Shown: positions 47,560-61,100 of the stretch, piece by piece | Position numbering within the stretch: position 1 is the first letter of the stretch | Layout: each line of letters begins with the position of its first letter | Assembly (NCBI RefSeq): GCF_009017415.1 | Contig: NC_092406.1 | Span: forward strand, 1,984,001 to 2,048,000 | Reading direction: 5' to 3' | From: Aspergillus flavus | Taxonomy: Eukaryota > Ascomycota > Eurotiomycetes > Eurotiales > Aspergillaceae | DNA: 64,000 nucleotides | The notes under the pieces: generated by a model | Told to the model about the DNA's origin: nothing | Database searches by the model: none | The model's input: only the letters and a program-made list of their open reading frames with translations | Program-made: the position numbers and the translations under genes

Positions 47560-49458
47560 ACTCAATTAGGATCGGAGGGATGTCCGAGCAAAGACAGGTC
47601 CAAGGAACAGTGATGATCCACGGTGGAGAAGGTGTTATATAATACATAGAGAGTAGCACAGAGAGACCGGGTTTACAGCCCCATTGCGCAATTAATGCAT
47701 GAGGAGTAGGAAGAGCGATGCGGAGACGGAAGAGCAGTCGTAGTATACCAAAGGCATATCGGAAAGGCAAAAGAAAGGGAGGGGATGTGAAAGAGCAGAA
47801 TGGGGCAGTACAAGTAGTAGAGGTCGAGGACCCAGAAGGAGGTGATCAACCATGTTAATGATAAAAAAAAAAAAGGAAAGAAAAGAAAAGAAAAAGAATA
47901 ATAACTTACAACCCCCGGATCTCCCAAAGAGGGAAGCGCCCCAAAAGAGGAAAACAGCCACTTACCAGAACAGGACAAGTGTCCGCAAGGCACTAACTCG
48001 AAGAGGAAAGAGCAGGAGTGCCTCAGGAGCGTAAAGTGTCTGCCTGAAGCGAGGATTTGCCGAATTCATCGAGCACAGATTCGATACTAAACTGATATGG
48101 ACAGGAATCTATATATGCAGGAAGCTTAGATGGAGGTAGATACGTGTCCCAAAGCGGATAACACCCTTGTCCCAAAGAGTGAACGAAGTGGATCAGCGGA
48201 CTGGCGCCGGCCACTAGAGCATCATTGCGTAGGACTGGCGCTGTTGATGACGACGAGTCCAGGCGTTCTTATCGCCAATCGAATGGCTTCGGGCCAAATT
48301 CTCCGAGCAAAGCAAGCAAGTAAGCAATGCATACCATCTATCGATTTCTGGGCGGGTCGGTCCGACAGACATGATAGATATAACCGGTACCTGTTGTGTC
48401 TTGTCCAATGTCTAGTACTAGACATCTACCTATCCATTCAAGGAACGATATATCGGTATACGAGCAAGTAAGACATCCGACTGCTATTCCGGGATTGACT
48501 GATGAGACACACGGGACAATTTTATTTTCCGCACAGACTGAGAATCAAAAGTCAAACGAAGTCCCAATTAAAAAAAATATTGATGCCTTGAGCATCGGGG
48601 CCGAGAAAAGAAGAAAAAAGTGGAGCGGCCAGTTCGTTTGCAAGTGCTCGATTCGGCTTAACCTGGAAGGTAATCTATTCACAATGGCTAATAAGAAAAC
48701 TCCCTCAGCTCGTTTCTCAATCCGACTGGACTCCCCATTCCACGGCGAGAAAAACAACTATTGGAAGGAGTGGATTGCCGAACAGACGGAAGTTATTTTT
48801 TGTTACCTATTATTTATCTAATTTGAGTATATTTGTTTTGTTTTGGTTGAACCAATCCCGCCTCGGCATGCCTGAAACGGGAGGTGCTGTCGAAAACAAG
48901 GTGTATGTCGGTACCGACATACATGCATACTACCTATCAAGACGGGGAGTAGGAAACTATTAACTTAGTATAATGAATGTCATTAAACGAGTACTACGTA
49001 ATGGGGAACGCCCCCCTCCTCTTCCCAGCTGTATATTAAACGACAGTCCCTTCCCGGGGATTCGTTTCATATAGATGTTCCAACGCTACCTTCTCCCCTC
49101 GTTTCCCCTCCGCATCCAGTAACCCTAATGATTATCCTTATGTACTTTGCAAGATGCGTGGGATCTCACGGTGGTTCGCTCATAGATTAGGCTTTCCTCT
49201 CATTTTAATTGGCAATTTCTTGCTACACGTCTACTTCCGTTGGGACCTATTCCCAATCCCAATTTTTTCTTCTTCCAAGTTTCTCTATGTCATAGATTCA
49301 ACCTTTTCGTAACATCTCAGGGGCACAAAGAACAATGCGGCAACCAAGGCCGAGATGTTTTAATAAATGTATATACTGGAATTCAAATGCCGCTAAACAA
49401 AAATCACTTCTAGCGCGGGGGTATATCACAACGGTCAGGCAGCGCAACGATCATCGCG
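47560..49458. other. Intergenic, no supported gene
   Basis: 1.9 kb between the proline-rich gene and the 3' end of the DIL/ankyrin gene. A purine-rich A tract sits at about 47862-47898. A leftward ATG frame at 48069-47966 ends at a good GTAAGT donor and could be a 5' exon of the proline-rich gene, but the phase fits only a poor acceptor. Nothing else was seen. Confidence 0.45.
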
Positions 49459-52276
49459 TCAACTGTCACGATCGAACCGACTCAACACCTCGGGAGGCAC
49501 AGTAGGAATGTACTTGCGTGCTCGTTCCCGGTTGGTGCCACCCCATCCGGCCCCGTAACTGATCAACATGTCGGTACTGGTAGGTAATGAGAAGGGAAGG
49601 GTGAGGGATGGGTCCAAGAAAATCCCGTTCGCCCCATTTCGTTCATCCATACGCGGTGATGTCATGAAAGACTTTGGAGATGCGGCGGAGGCATGTTCAT
49701 CAGGTGGATCTTGTCGAGGAGTCCGTGGCCGCCCCTCCGTTTGCCCTGCCTCTGGCTCCGCCGTTTGCTCTTTGCCCCCTTGAAGTTTGGCTTGTTCTCG
49801 GAACAGCAGGTCAGGATCGCGTTGCAGCTCAATCAGAAATTTCATCGCTGGCTTCGTGAGACCCTTCTCTCCTACCTCAGGCCGATAAGATTTAACCGCG
49901 TGAAGAAGCTGGGCTGGCGTCAGTTGCTGTAACTGAAGCAAAGTGGTGACAAGGGACTCGAAATCGTCCCCTAAAGAGGAGAAGCACTGCAGCCATTGTA
50001 ATAGCTGGATAACCGGAGCCAGATGTCTGCGGGCGGCGTCCATAGTGCTTTCGCCAGTACTAGTCATAGACCCATTCTCATAATGTTCAGGCTGTCGGTT
50101 ATTGTTACGTGCCCAGTCCTCCAAGGTAGATACGTTCATACGAATCTGCATAGCTTTGGTCCGGGCTAAGTAGCGTTTGGTGGTCATAATGCGATTGAAG
50201 ATCTCCGCTCCCAGCCAGTACAGTAGCTGTGAGAGGATTTGAGTGATAATGACAGAGTGGACATCGTAGAGATCTAGCACGAACAGTGTAGAGGATAGCA
50301 GGGAAGTGATATTGCGCGGTGAAACCTGTGCTCGTCGCCGCGGGGATGGTGGCCTGAAGCGCTTTTCGGCGGGCTCGGGGGCTTTGGCCTTGGACTTGGA
50401 GCGGAAAAGCTTCCACTCGTTTTGGAAGTGAACATCCTCTAGTCCAGGGATGGTCTCGTGGTCGAGCATCGCCTCGTCTAGTACCTTATTCATTCGGCGC
50501 TCGGCGTCCCGAATGATTAAGATAAATATCTCATTTATAAGTTCCGCCAGGTGCAATTGGAACTCCACAGTCGCCTCCACGAGACCCCCATCCTTTTTCA
50601 GGTAATGTAAGAGCAAGGTGGCGTTCGACATCCAGAACGCCAATATAGTCATGTCCCATTGATGACGTTCAACAACATCGTTGATCTTATCCGTCGCCGA
50701 GACGAGTAGCTTCGCGAGTAATTCAGGGCTAGCATGGTAATGTGCGTACCGGGCACTGAGGAAAAGGAGGTTAGCGGGGACTGGCTTCTGCGACACAGAT
50801 CGCTGCGGAGTCATGTTGGTGATGATTATGTCTAGGATCCTCTCTAGTTCGCTCTCCTGGAAGACGAACATTTGGTCGTTCAGGCATCGATCCCAGACAA
50901 ATTCCTGTTGTTCTTCTTCCAGCTCTTCCTCATCGAGTGCCTGCTAGACAGTTCAGAATCAGCTCCTTCATATGTAGGTAAAGCTATACACTTACATCAT
51001 ATTTCTCATCGAGCCCCAGGCTCGATAGATCAACTTCCAGATTAATAGCACTCTCTTCCATCATCATCCTTCTTTTCATTTCAGTCTCCGCAAGTTCCTC
51101 CTCGAACCGCCCGTGCGCCAAACCAGCGTCGTAAAAATCATCTTCAATCACAGTAGGACCAAAATGATAGCCATTCTCATGCAGGTATTCCGAAATCTCG
51201 CTTCCCGGCTGCGCGAAATCAAACGCAGTGCCCCCAGACGAGGACTTGATATCCGGCGACGCTCCGTGGTCGAGAAGAATCTTCGCAATCGTCTTGTGTC
51301 TGTTTGTCATGGCCCACATCAAGGCGCTCCATTGATTGCGATCCTGCTGGTCAACATTGGCACCTGCGTTTAAAAGGGCTGAAACTACGTCTTGGTGCCC
51401 CTGGATCCAGTCAGCCGCGGTAATCGCAATGAATAAACAGCAGAAACGAGGGAATGGATTACATACAAAGCAACTGGCATATATTAACGGCACGGTCCCC
51501 TCCTCATCTGGCAGGTTCACATCCACATAATCTTTCGCTTTGCCCTGTACCAATTTGCGCACACGTTCTACATCGCCGTTGCTCGCAGCCATGTTCAAAC
51601 TTCGTTGTAAAATATCCTTCTTTTCTGTCGCCGATAGCTTTTCGTCCATTGCGATTGATTCTTCATCCGCTCCCAGTGAATCTACTTCCCGATGAGCCGC
51701 CTGCGCAGCGAGCATCTCCATCAGCCGGGCATCGCTATCCTCCAGCCGAGCCGTGGTAGTCGACTCATTATCGTCATCCACCGCAGCCGCAAGGCCCCGT
51801 CCATACTGGGCCTGTAAACTATGTTCGTCATCATGCGAGTGATCGTCCAGGGCGAGACTGAAGCTCAACGGTTTCGCGGCCACAGGCGTCGTGAGAAACT
51901 GGGATTGGCCTAGGGTGAGAAGGGACCGAGGTCAGCATTCTTTCGTCTTCAAGTCTTTTGGCTTGAGCACGACAGAGTAACGCGATACTCTTTGTATATA
52001 AAGTTGGGGGAAGTGTCCGTGGTCTCGGGAACTATCTTTAGTTCCTGCAGCCTACGCGACCGTACAGCGGGGAAGAAGTTGCGAACCTTGCCAACCATCA
52101 TACATCTCAGTCTCGGGTTGAATCACGGGAAAGGAACGACGGTCGTCCAAAGACTTGGGTAAATCATCCGGAAGCTCTTGAGAAAGTTGCTTCTTGTGAG
52201 TGTGAACCAGGTCAGGATCACTACCGTTGCGGTCGAGCTCGTCCGAAGCCCCGCGGAGGGAAGCGGTCGAATCCAT
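49459..52276 (-). CDS. DIL and ankyrin-repeat protein (Dil1-like)
   Basis: Four exons: 52276-52087, 51909-51467, 51400-50996 and 50940-49459, giving 839 residues. The N-terminal ~160 residues are acidic and disordered. Ankyrin repeats cover about 164-300 (LNMAASNGDVERVRKLVQG, then GHQDVVSALLNAGANVDQQD and HKTIAKILLDHGASPDIKSS). An acidic linker follows, then a DIL (dilute) domain over about 400-705 (VPANLLFLSARYAHYHASPE, STLFVLDLYDVHSVIITQIL, QLLYWLGAEIFNRIM, LQQLTPAQLLHAVKSY). DIL domains were defined in class V myosin cargo-binding tails; here no motor is attached. The same ankyrin-plus-DIL architecture is the S. pombe Dil1 type. An adaptor role near actin or vesicle traffic is inference. 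The first intron (177 nt) uses an unusual GTTCGC donor, and the last acceptor is an NAGNAG pair. Confidence 0.85.
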
Positions 52277-53035
52277 AATGACGGAGAATCAAGCCAGCTT
52301 CAAGAACCAACAAAGAGCAAAAGGGACCGTGAAAGGGGTACTAGCTCCATGGAGGAGAAGAGAATGGTAGCAATGGAGGATATTGTCCTCTTCCTTTTTT
52401 AGGACGAGAGAAGGACTGAATGGGTTCGGGAGGCGTAGAGTGGACGGCCAAGGAGATTGGGATGTTCCTGGCCGAGGACTGACTACGTAGATCAACACGG
52501 CCAGTCATGCAGCTTTCTGGAATGCCTGATTTCCCAGACATCTCCACCCGGAGTTGTCTCCGGCGCCATGTTTTAGATAGATGGGCAACGTTTGATTTAT
52601 ATAGATGAAATAAGAACCATAATTCAAAACAAAAGGCGCTTGACGCTCATGCTTTCGACCCATTGGATCCCATATCAACAACGCTAATGCTCGCAGAAGT
52701 TACTTCAGGCCCGAACCAATATCAGATCAAATACTCATATAACAACAATCCCCCAAGGTTTTAACGACCAAAACAGCACAAAAATGAAAAATGAAAAATA
52801 AAAAGACAGGCAGACAGGCAGACAGGCAGACCGATGCAAGTATATAATGTACATGTGTTCGCAGTTCATGATCACAAATAACAAAGTCGTTAACAAATAT
52901 CAATCGCACAAAGCAAAAGGCTCGGGTATTATGAATGGGTATTATATCGGGTATACTTCGAAGGGATCAAATGTGACGTCTGGTTTCTCCCGTTTCATCT
53001 AATCTCGTGAATTCTTGCCGGGCAATGATGATCGA
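52277..53035. other. Intergenic between the DIL/ankyrin gene and lte1
   Basis: 759 bases. It carries the promoter of the leftward DIL/ankyrin gene and the 3' end of lte1. A short tandem repeat of the 8-mer GGCAGACA lies at 52806-52832. Confidence 0.55.
52806..52832. repeat. 8-base tandem repeat (GGCAGACA)
   Basis: A little over three copies of a GACAGGCA-phase octamer in the 3' flank of lte1. It is a simple microsatellite. Confidence 0.8.
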
Positions 53036-56000
53036 TTACTCAAGCTGCTTGCTATGAGTTTGGATTTCTTCTTCCGAGAGCGATGCAATCCAAAGACAGC
53101 GTTCGATAATGCCCTGCACCGGCGCGAATGTGTACTTAGTACTAGCATCAATCAAGCGAAGAAGACTTTTCACTATCTTGGCGGTCGTGCGGTAGCGTTC
53201 GAAGTTGATCAAAGGCTCTCCGCCATGGGCTGCAACCTGTGCCGGCTTCTGAGAATTGTATGTAAGGTCATGTACATACAAACCTATTCTCCGATTAATC
53301 TTCGTTCTCAGACTATCTGTGGGCTAAAAAATGGAACTTACCAACAAAGGGAATGCAGCCCTCTTGTACATTTGCTGTTTCCATTTCGACACGAAGGTCA
53401 TGGAAATTCCGCACTGGCTGGATAAGCACTTCCATATCTTTCAAGAGACCTCTATCTTCAGATGGCACAAGTCCCCAAGTTTTTTGAAGCCGAGAGCAGT
53501 CCGTAGAAGATAGCGCAATAGCAATCTGAAGCATGGTCGCATAATTACACATGCGTCTGGCATGTGCAGCCGTATGGATGAACTTGGTTATAGTGCGAGC
53601 CCGCTCATGGATATTGCGTGTGAGAACGATTTCAGAGAGAATCCATTTCACCATTAAGTTGAAACGTCCCACCACAAGATCGATGCCCCGGCGCTCTTCT
53701 TCCATGAGAAATTGCACCCAGCTCACCGACGAGGGAGATCCGCTACTCCATCTCATGTCAACAAGATCCTTCCAGTCGATTTCACTAAGTGCAGCCATTT
53801 CTATTATCGTCAACTGTTGGGCGAGAGTTTGAGATTCACAAGAGAGGATGAAAGGCACATGGTCAGGTCCGGGATACTGATGTTGACGGTCCCATTCTGA
53901 CCGAGAAAGAACATCGCTGGAGACGTGTTGTGTATCTATTGCTCGAACGTGCACTGGCTCGATGTTTCGACTAGGAGATGGATCTGGTGTCAAGGGTGGG
54001 GCCTGGAAAAGAGCAGGATTCAAGGGGGATGCACAAGAGGCCACAGATCGATGTTGTATGGTCATTGGAGGAGTGGGCGGGTGCGCGAGAGGATGGCGTG
54101 GTATACCTAACGACGATCGGCTCATGCTGTCAGTATACAATGAAAGCCGTTGATCGACCGCCTCGTGGGAATCGATTAAGTCAGCTGAATCTTCAGAAAG
54201 GCCAGAGAGACGGTGACTGAAGCCGTGAGGCGCCGGGAATGTTGACCCTCGTGGAATGCGCTTAATACTCTCGCTCTCCTTGACGATATCGAAGGAAGGG
54301 TGGGATGATTCTGTATCCCATGTGTATTTACTTGAAGCATCACTCGGCTGGACTCGACCAGGCGCAGCTTGATGTGAACTGGTTCGGCTCTGACTAGGCT
54401 TTTTCATTGATTCATCGCTCAGTCCACGCTCAAGAAGAGGTATAGAGCTGTACGAGTCTTCCGACTCTGCGAGAGACTCGGAATAAGGTCTGCGAGGAAC
54501 ACTGCGCCCTCGAAAGTGCGAATAAGTCGAACTTTCGCTGGCCAAGGTTTGGCGTCTATGGACCCCAGCGTCCCATACCGCGCGAGTATGAGTGTCGTAG
54601 AACTCTTGTTCACGTGCACTACCTTGAACCTGGGTGCTTTGCTGTGGCTCGGCAGCAGTGTCAGTGGACCCTCCTGTCCATTTGCCTTCAAGCTTCATCA
54701 ATGCTGACTCGACTCCCCCGTCGTCGTCGTCTGGGATTTGCGCAAACTGCGCGATGGCTGCCTCAAATGACCGCCTTAGGTCCTGTGATGAATGTGTTTG
54801 TAGAAGGGAGAATCGGGGGTTAGGAGGAATTAAATGGGTTAGAGGCCTGGAATGGACATCCGTTGTGTAAGTGGCTCCGCTACCAGCGGTAGAACTTCGG
54901 TAGGTGGTATTTGACATAAAAGACGCTGGATGTGAGCGTAATGGACTGCCAAGGCCATCTCGCATCTGACGTAGATCTCCACCAGGCCGTCTGCGAAGTG
55001 TCGGACCAGCCGGTTTCTCAAGATTTCCCTGCGAGCCTTGGTCTAGACTCGGAAGATCTGGCTCGGCGACCACTGCTAGACGCTGTCTTGATATTCCGCT
55101 CTGGAAAGAAGCATACTTGCGAAGACGAAGTGATGGTGACGTCCTTTTCCAGGATGTCGATCCACGCCCTACAGAGCTAGATCTTTGTGATGCAAAGAGG
55201 CCTGGCGGACGGAGAGACTGGGAGGCTCTGCTTAACGATCTAGAGTCCATGTCGTCAAAATATATGGGCAACGTATATTGATCGCCGGCAACTGTTGATC
55301 TTTGGGATTGAGGATAGAAAGAAGCAGCTCTCGGGGTAGTGGTTGAATTCTCTCCGTTCAGAAAGCCAGGGGGTTGTTCCAGACCAACGGCGCCCGACAT
55401 GAGAGGACTTCTCAGACCAGTGTCATCAACGATGACGATAGATTTACTGCCACCCGTTAATACGCTTTTAGCTCGACCTTGGTCAGGCCGAAGGACCGGG
55501 TGGTCAAGTTCATCGACATCTACGCCGGCGAGCCAGGATCTTCTGGACCGCAGAGTACCCGCCTCCTGAACTGGATCAACTTCTTTGGCATCGGCATACC
55601 CAGCAAGGGCACGGTGATACTGCTGCAACGACCTATCACACAGGATATCGATTCTCGTCGGTTTCTTGGCCGCGGTCGCTGCCTTTCTGTCTCGGTAGTA
55701 ATCCGAACCAAACGCGACATTTGTTGGCATAGCTGACGTTTTGCCTCGAGTTGACAGGGCGAAGGGCCCGTTAGTGTTCCGCGTAGAGGTACCTTGGCCC
55801 CCATTTCTGCCATTCAGAGCACGGCGAATCGACCCAATGATCGTCTTAACGCCAGAACTCGAAGTAGCAGGCTTGGTTGTCTCCTCAGGTTGGCTTCGCC
55901 GGTCCGTGCCAGAAGACGACGGCAGAGGGGGGGACGGCGGGGCCATCATTGTCATATACGACTCAGCCGGAGCATATAGCTCACCGCGTATTAAGCTACC

Positions 56001-58137
56001 GAGGTTCAAGGTATCCGGGGCTGAGAGGTTCCCTTGGGAGTCGAGCTTGAGCAAAGATAAAGGCGCTCTGCCGTCCCGCGCAGAATCTGAGAAGCTACCA
56101 CTTCGCTTATGTGCATGGCTATGGAAGGGAAAGCGCCTCGATGTGACTGGGGAAGAAGTAGGGGGATCCTGCAGGGACCCCACTGGTTTCAAAGGCGCAA
56201 GAGGCACTGGATGTGGGCCCTTGGTGTCCATGATTGCCATCGAGAGGCGTTTGGGAGATTTAGGTGGTAGCGAACACGACGTTGCGTGAATACTCCGGTC
56301 ACTGTCCGCCGAAACTGGCATACTCTTGGCTGTAGCTGATGAATCATTCCGCACATGTGGTGGCCGAGGCCGGCCTTCACGGTCCTGGCCACTTGTAGTA
56401 CGCACCATTCTCAGTTGGCTTTCAGCACAGCTTGTCGCTAGCTGTTCATCACCTCCCGGAACAATGAGGTAGTCAGGGGTGTGATATGCGATGTGTTGGT
56501 CCTGAAAATCCCAGTAGGCAGAACATCTTCCATACCAGCATCGTTTGAGGTCGATGAGAATCTTTAAATCACTCGTTCCACCACCTTCTCGAGCCTTGAC
56601 ATTATCATACATACGATTGATCGTTTCACAGAAACGAACCCTAAGGTCATAGTCGGGAATGAAATCATCGACAAAGTAATTCAAGATCCAATGTCGAAGA
56701 GCTGCAAACGTGCGAATACGAATGATTCTCCCATCGTCTTGCAGGCGGTTAATCGCCCATTGCAGACGTGCAAGCAAAAGAGCGAGGAGAGAGCTGGCGG
56801 AAAGATAGGAACGAAAGGTGAGGAAGAAATCCGAAACCAATTCATAATCCATGAAAGATTCGGACGATATCTGGGCGACGATGCGGGCCGGGGTAGCAGC
56901 GCTGATATCCTTGGTACGAGGAACATACCGAACCACCGTATCATCATCCATCTGCAAAACCAAATTCTCGAAGATGGACGGCTCAATGGGCTCCTTTAGC
57001 TCGTATAAAATTGGTTTGTCGGTGGCAGTAGAGCCCCGGGTTAACTCTATAGCAGGTGTTCCCGAGAACATTGAGGCGGCAAAGGACGGCCTATCTGGTT
57101 GGCTAAAATAAACATCAGAGATCGGGCCAGGGTTCATACTTTCCCGCAAGAAGCGCGCGGCGAGAAAGTTGTCGGATAATGAGGCCCTCGAGTATATAGA
57201 ATTGTACAGGGGAGTGCTTCCATCGGCACCATAATAGGAAAAGTCCCAGCCGTAATGAGGTATGGAGGTCCCCAGGGTTGGGCGTAAAGATCCATCTGCA
57301 GACTTGGGTCGGTCCTCCGGTCGATCAATGAAGATACGGAATTCCCCGTTGGCTCCTGCACGAAAGGTTGATCCCTGCTCCGAGATTGTTGAAAAAGAGC
57401 GCGCTCTGGGACGCGGACGGCGGAGGGAACGATATGGTCCAGATCGCGTCGATTCTGTTTTGATCGACTGACCGTCGTCGCACGTTTCTTCAGGTATGAG
57501 TTCCGGGCGCAGCTCCGAGAGCTGCGAATTGGACCACCGCGAAGGTTCGTCCACTCCATGAGCATCGAGTCCGCGCGAGTGGACGTGCTCGCCTTTAGAT
57601 TGGTCGACGGACGGAGCAAAGGGCTGCGGACGAGGTTCCTTGAGAGACTGGTTACGAATCGGTCTAATAGGTAAGCGCACTAGTTAGTTTTCTGTTCAGT
57701 CTGTAACACCTGTCGCACGGGTCCTGGCGAATTACAACCTGGCCTTACCTCAGGAAAATCTTTCCATTCTGACCAACATTTCCAACCGTGAAATGGTTCG
57801 GTTCCCTCGCTGCTGCAGGCGTATCACGTGGAGAGGCCGGGGCGTCAAGTCGTTTAGAGGAACGCTTCCGAAGCAATTCATGGCTATCCTTCACCCGTAG
57901 AAACGAGGTTGCTATTCTCTCCCTTGCTGTCTTCGAGCCCACTTTTGTTTTCTCACCCACGTTCTTTCCCTGTGCCACTGTGTGGGCGCGTCGCAAAGTG
58001 CATGTCGCATTCTTGTCCTCCAGACTGCTCTGCGTATTCGAACCGAAGTTACGTTCGAGTAAAGCTGTTATCGATTTGCCTTGTGCATGACCAGGTTTCC
58101 CACCGGGCGACTCGACGAGCGACGTATTCAGCTCCAT
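53036..58137 (-). CDS. lte1: Ras-type guanine nucleotide exchange factor Lte1
   Basis: Three exons: 58137-57749, 57663-53342 and 53283-53036, giving 1652 residues from MELNTSLVESPGGKPG. A RasGEF_N (REM) module lies at about 357-505 (RYVPRTKDISAATPARIVAQ, YELVSDFFLTFRSYL, WILNYFVDDFIPDYDLRVRF). A linker of about 870 low-complexity residues follows. The catalytic CDC25-type RasGEF domain covers about 1377-1652 (LAQQLTIIEMAALSEIDWKD, FNLMVKWILSEIVLTRNIHE, RMCNYATMLQIAIALSS, PFVGLYVHDLTYNS, INFERYRTTAKIV). This wide split is the Lte1 layout. In S. cerevisiae, Lte1 promotes mitotic exit at low temperature and spindle-position control, and no exchange activity on Tem1 has been firmly shown. Its role in filamentous fungi, and its partner GTPase here, are inferred. 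The joins place conserved text across both introns. Confidence 0.9.
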
Positions 58138-61100
58138 GTCGGATAAGGTAGTGTACCCAGCACACGCCGCTTCTCACCAAGGACCAGACGAGCGCCCCTC
58201 CCCTTACGGATGGCAAATATAGAACCTTTCATCCACCGAGTCGAAAAAATTCTAGATAGTATAAGAGAGCATTAACAGCCTCAGCCGGGATCGCAGTCCG
58301 TTCTTGTGACACGACATGACCAGACTCGGTACGATTGGAAAGATCAAACGTTCGTGTACAGGCGACGGGACATGGGGGGGATTTTTCTTTTCTTTGCTGT
58401 GTCGTAGGGAAGATGGTAGTAGATATTCGGAAAACAACCAGAAAAGGAAAAAGGTAGGAGAAGAGAGAGAAATCGAACGAATGTAAGTACCGTGAAGAGG
58501 AAGGAATAATATCAGTAGGAAAAGTACCAGTAAGAACGACGTAAACAGTGATCATTAAAAAAAGAACGGGATGAAAAGAGTGGAGGAGGCGCGGCGCGGT
58601 GGAGTTGGAGAGAGGGAAAAGAGGCCTAAGGTACAGATTTAGTGACCACTAACCAGTGAAAAACTACCGTACTCCGTACTAAAAAGAGTTCCAACAGAGC
58701 GGAACCATCCACTGCAGCCGAGAGGAACCATCCAGCAAGTAGTCCGGTTGGAAAACTTGGTACATACACACACGCGGTCGTACACTGAAGAAATCCCAAA
58801 AGGACTGTTTGTTTCTCTTATTTTTCCCTCTTTTATTTTGTTTTTAAATGTTTCTTTCTTTCTCTCTCTCTTTCTTTTTTGTTTTTTATTTTTTGCTAAT
58901 TTACCAGTGAGGCAAGGCACTTGAAGGAATTTCGGCGCATTCTGCGGAGAATCTGATAGTCAAAGTATATTTCCTGAAAGCAAGTATGTTCACTCGTTAC
59001 TGACGAGAGGGGAGTCCCTCTTTCGAGGGATTGCAGATATTAAATCGCCCACTTGACTTCACCCTCTGATGATGATCTTAGCCATACCAAGTGCGGAGTA
59101 CTCATGAACTACTAAATCGCCTACTTGCTACTAGTAGTAGTTCCCTTTAAAAGTCGGTCAGCTGAGAAGGTGCTGATCTACCAAAATCCAGATCGTGGGA
59201 CGGCTTCGTCCCAGCAAATCGCAACCGCGGTACTACTCTTGAGGAGACTTCCTCCGTAGTAAGTGAGACGACGCGTCCATCTCTGGTCAAGACTGTCATG
59301 CCATACACTAAAGTTCTTATCGGCTTTCTGTACCAACTTACTCACCAAGTTGGAGGAATAATAGATCGTTGGGAGTGAGTGGATTACTATCTATTACATG
59401 ATGATAATGGTCCATAGAATTGGACTCGTCATGGGCGCCCTCAGACCCGACTCAACAAACCCGATCGAATCCAAACTTATCTACATATTCTGCAATGCTG
59501 ACGCTACTCGTGCATTGAATCTTCACTCGACACCTCGATCTGTCAATTCAGACTTTCTGTGGTCGGCTTACTGACAGTTGATGTCTACTTCAATAGCTTG
59601 CGAGGTAGCATCGCATAGCCCGTTAAAAATACTACCTCACAGAGCTAAAACAAAAAGAAAAAAGGAAAGAAAAGAAAAGAAAAGAGCTTCATGATTGGAC
59701 CCAATACCTTGGGAGTATTAGAGCTTTTTTTTTACTTTTTTTCCCTTTACGTATCAGATTTCTTTTCCCTTTTTCTCCCTTCCTGGACTAGCAAAGGCCA
59801 GTCCCAGTGGTGCAGTCTCCAACCTCGGAATTTAGGGACAGTAATGTGGAGCCTCTTGAAAATTGGGAATTTGGGCACATCGAATGATCAGCCCATTTCC
59901 GACATCCTGGATCTTACCCAACAGTCATTAATACCCCTTAGATCTACAACAAAATAGGAGTACTCCGTACAGTACGGGATTATAAGGAAAGAAAAAGAGG
60001 ATACTTCTTTACTAGTCTCCTCGGCCACAATAGAAGGTAAAAGGGGAGGGAAGATTAAGAAAAGGGGGAGGCTAACAGAGAAACGAAGAGAGAGAGAAAG
60101 ATCATAAATAATAATAACCAGCATGAAATCACAATTGGCCAATCCGTCCAAGCTTCGTGCAGTCCACTTACATTAGCACCTGCGTTGGTCGGGGTATTCG
60201 GAAGCCGTTAGGTGCCAATGACAAGGAGAGTTCAGGGCCCCAAAATGACAGGAGTTTTACCAGCCTTGGGAATGACGCCGTGTACTATCATTCTTCTGGT
60301 TAGCCTGTTGACCGTTGTGGCGGGTCTGAGGCCGATCCCTCCCTTAGCGTCCAGCATTTAAGGGATGGAATGACTCCTCAAGCAGGAGAGCTCTGCGAGG
60401 GTGGATTTTCTCAAAAAAGATCAAAATAAGGAAGAAAGAAAAAAAGGTAAACAGAAAAAGGAAGAAAAAAAAAAAAAAAAAAAAGAGGAACCATGTCTCC
60501 TATTCAGGTAGCTAGACCTCTAGAACGTTCTATTCTTAGGAAAGGCGATAGATCTGCGGACTATAATAGCAGGACCCTCCCTATGAGAGAGTGTGTACCT
60601 TTGTACCGAGTACAGTACCAAATACCCATTGGGTTCATTGACTAGTGAATTGAATGGGCAATGTCACGGCTCAGAAAGCCAATGAGAAAGGTAAAACTGC
60701 CCAAAAGAATGATCATTAAAGTACCTACAAGGCAACCAAAACGGACGACAAGAGGGCTAGCCGCAAACTGACCTCTGATGTTAGGGCTTATACTGCCGAA
60801 ACTTGGATGTCAAGCGCCGAAGCCTTGCAGTACCCTAGTGGATCAATATACCCAATCCGGTTGGACGTTAAACTGTGATCTACTCTACTTAGGGACCACG
60901 AGAAGCTATCCAAGATCCATAAAGGAAGGCAGCAAATAGGGTGAAGTTCGGATCAGGGAAGTTGATGGGTCGAAAGTCAGAACCCGCCTCCCAGTCATTC
61001 CGTTAGTACGTAGTGAGTAAGCTATCTGCATGCATACTGCAGCACGATAGAGTATATGTTTCAACTTCTTGCTCATATGATCAGAAGAAACGTGAGCTAT

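Noticed and set aside
47692..47993. Overlapping hydrophobic leftward frames upstream of the proline-rich gene
   Set aside because: They come from a T-rich complement of an A/G-rich tract and lie in what is probably an intron or leader.
48396..48821. A 141-codon plus-strand frame in an intergenic region
   Set aside because: It lacks an ATG at its beginning, has no recognisable motif and lies between clear genes with no splice context.
58639..58920. A lysine-rich leftward frame upstream of lte1
   Set aside because: It is the complement of a T/C-rich simple-sequence stretch, with no conserved motif.
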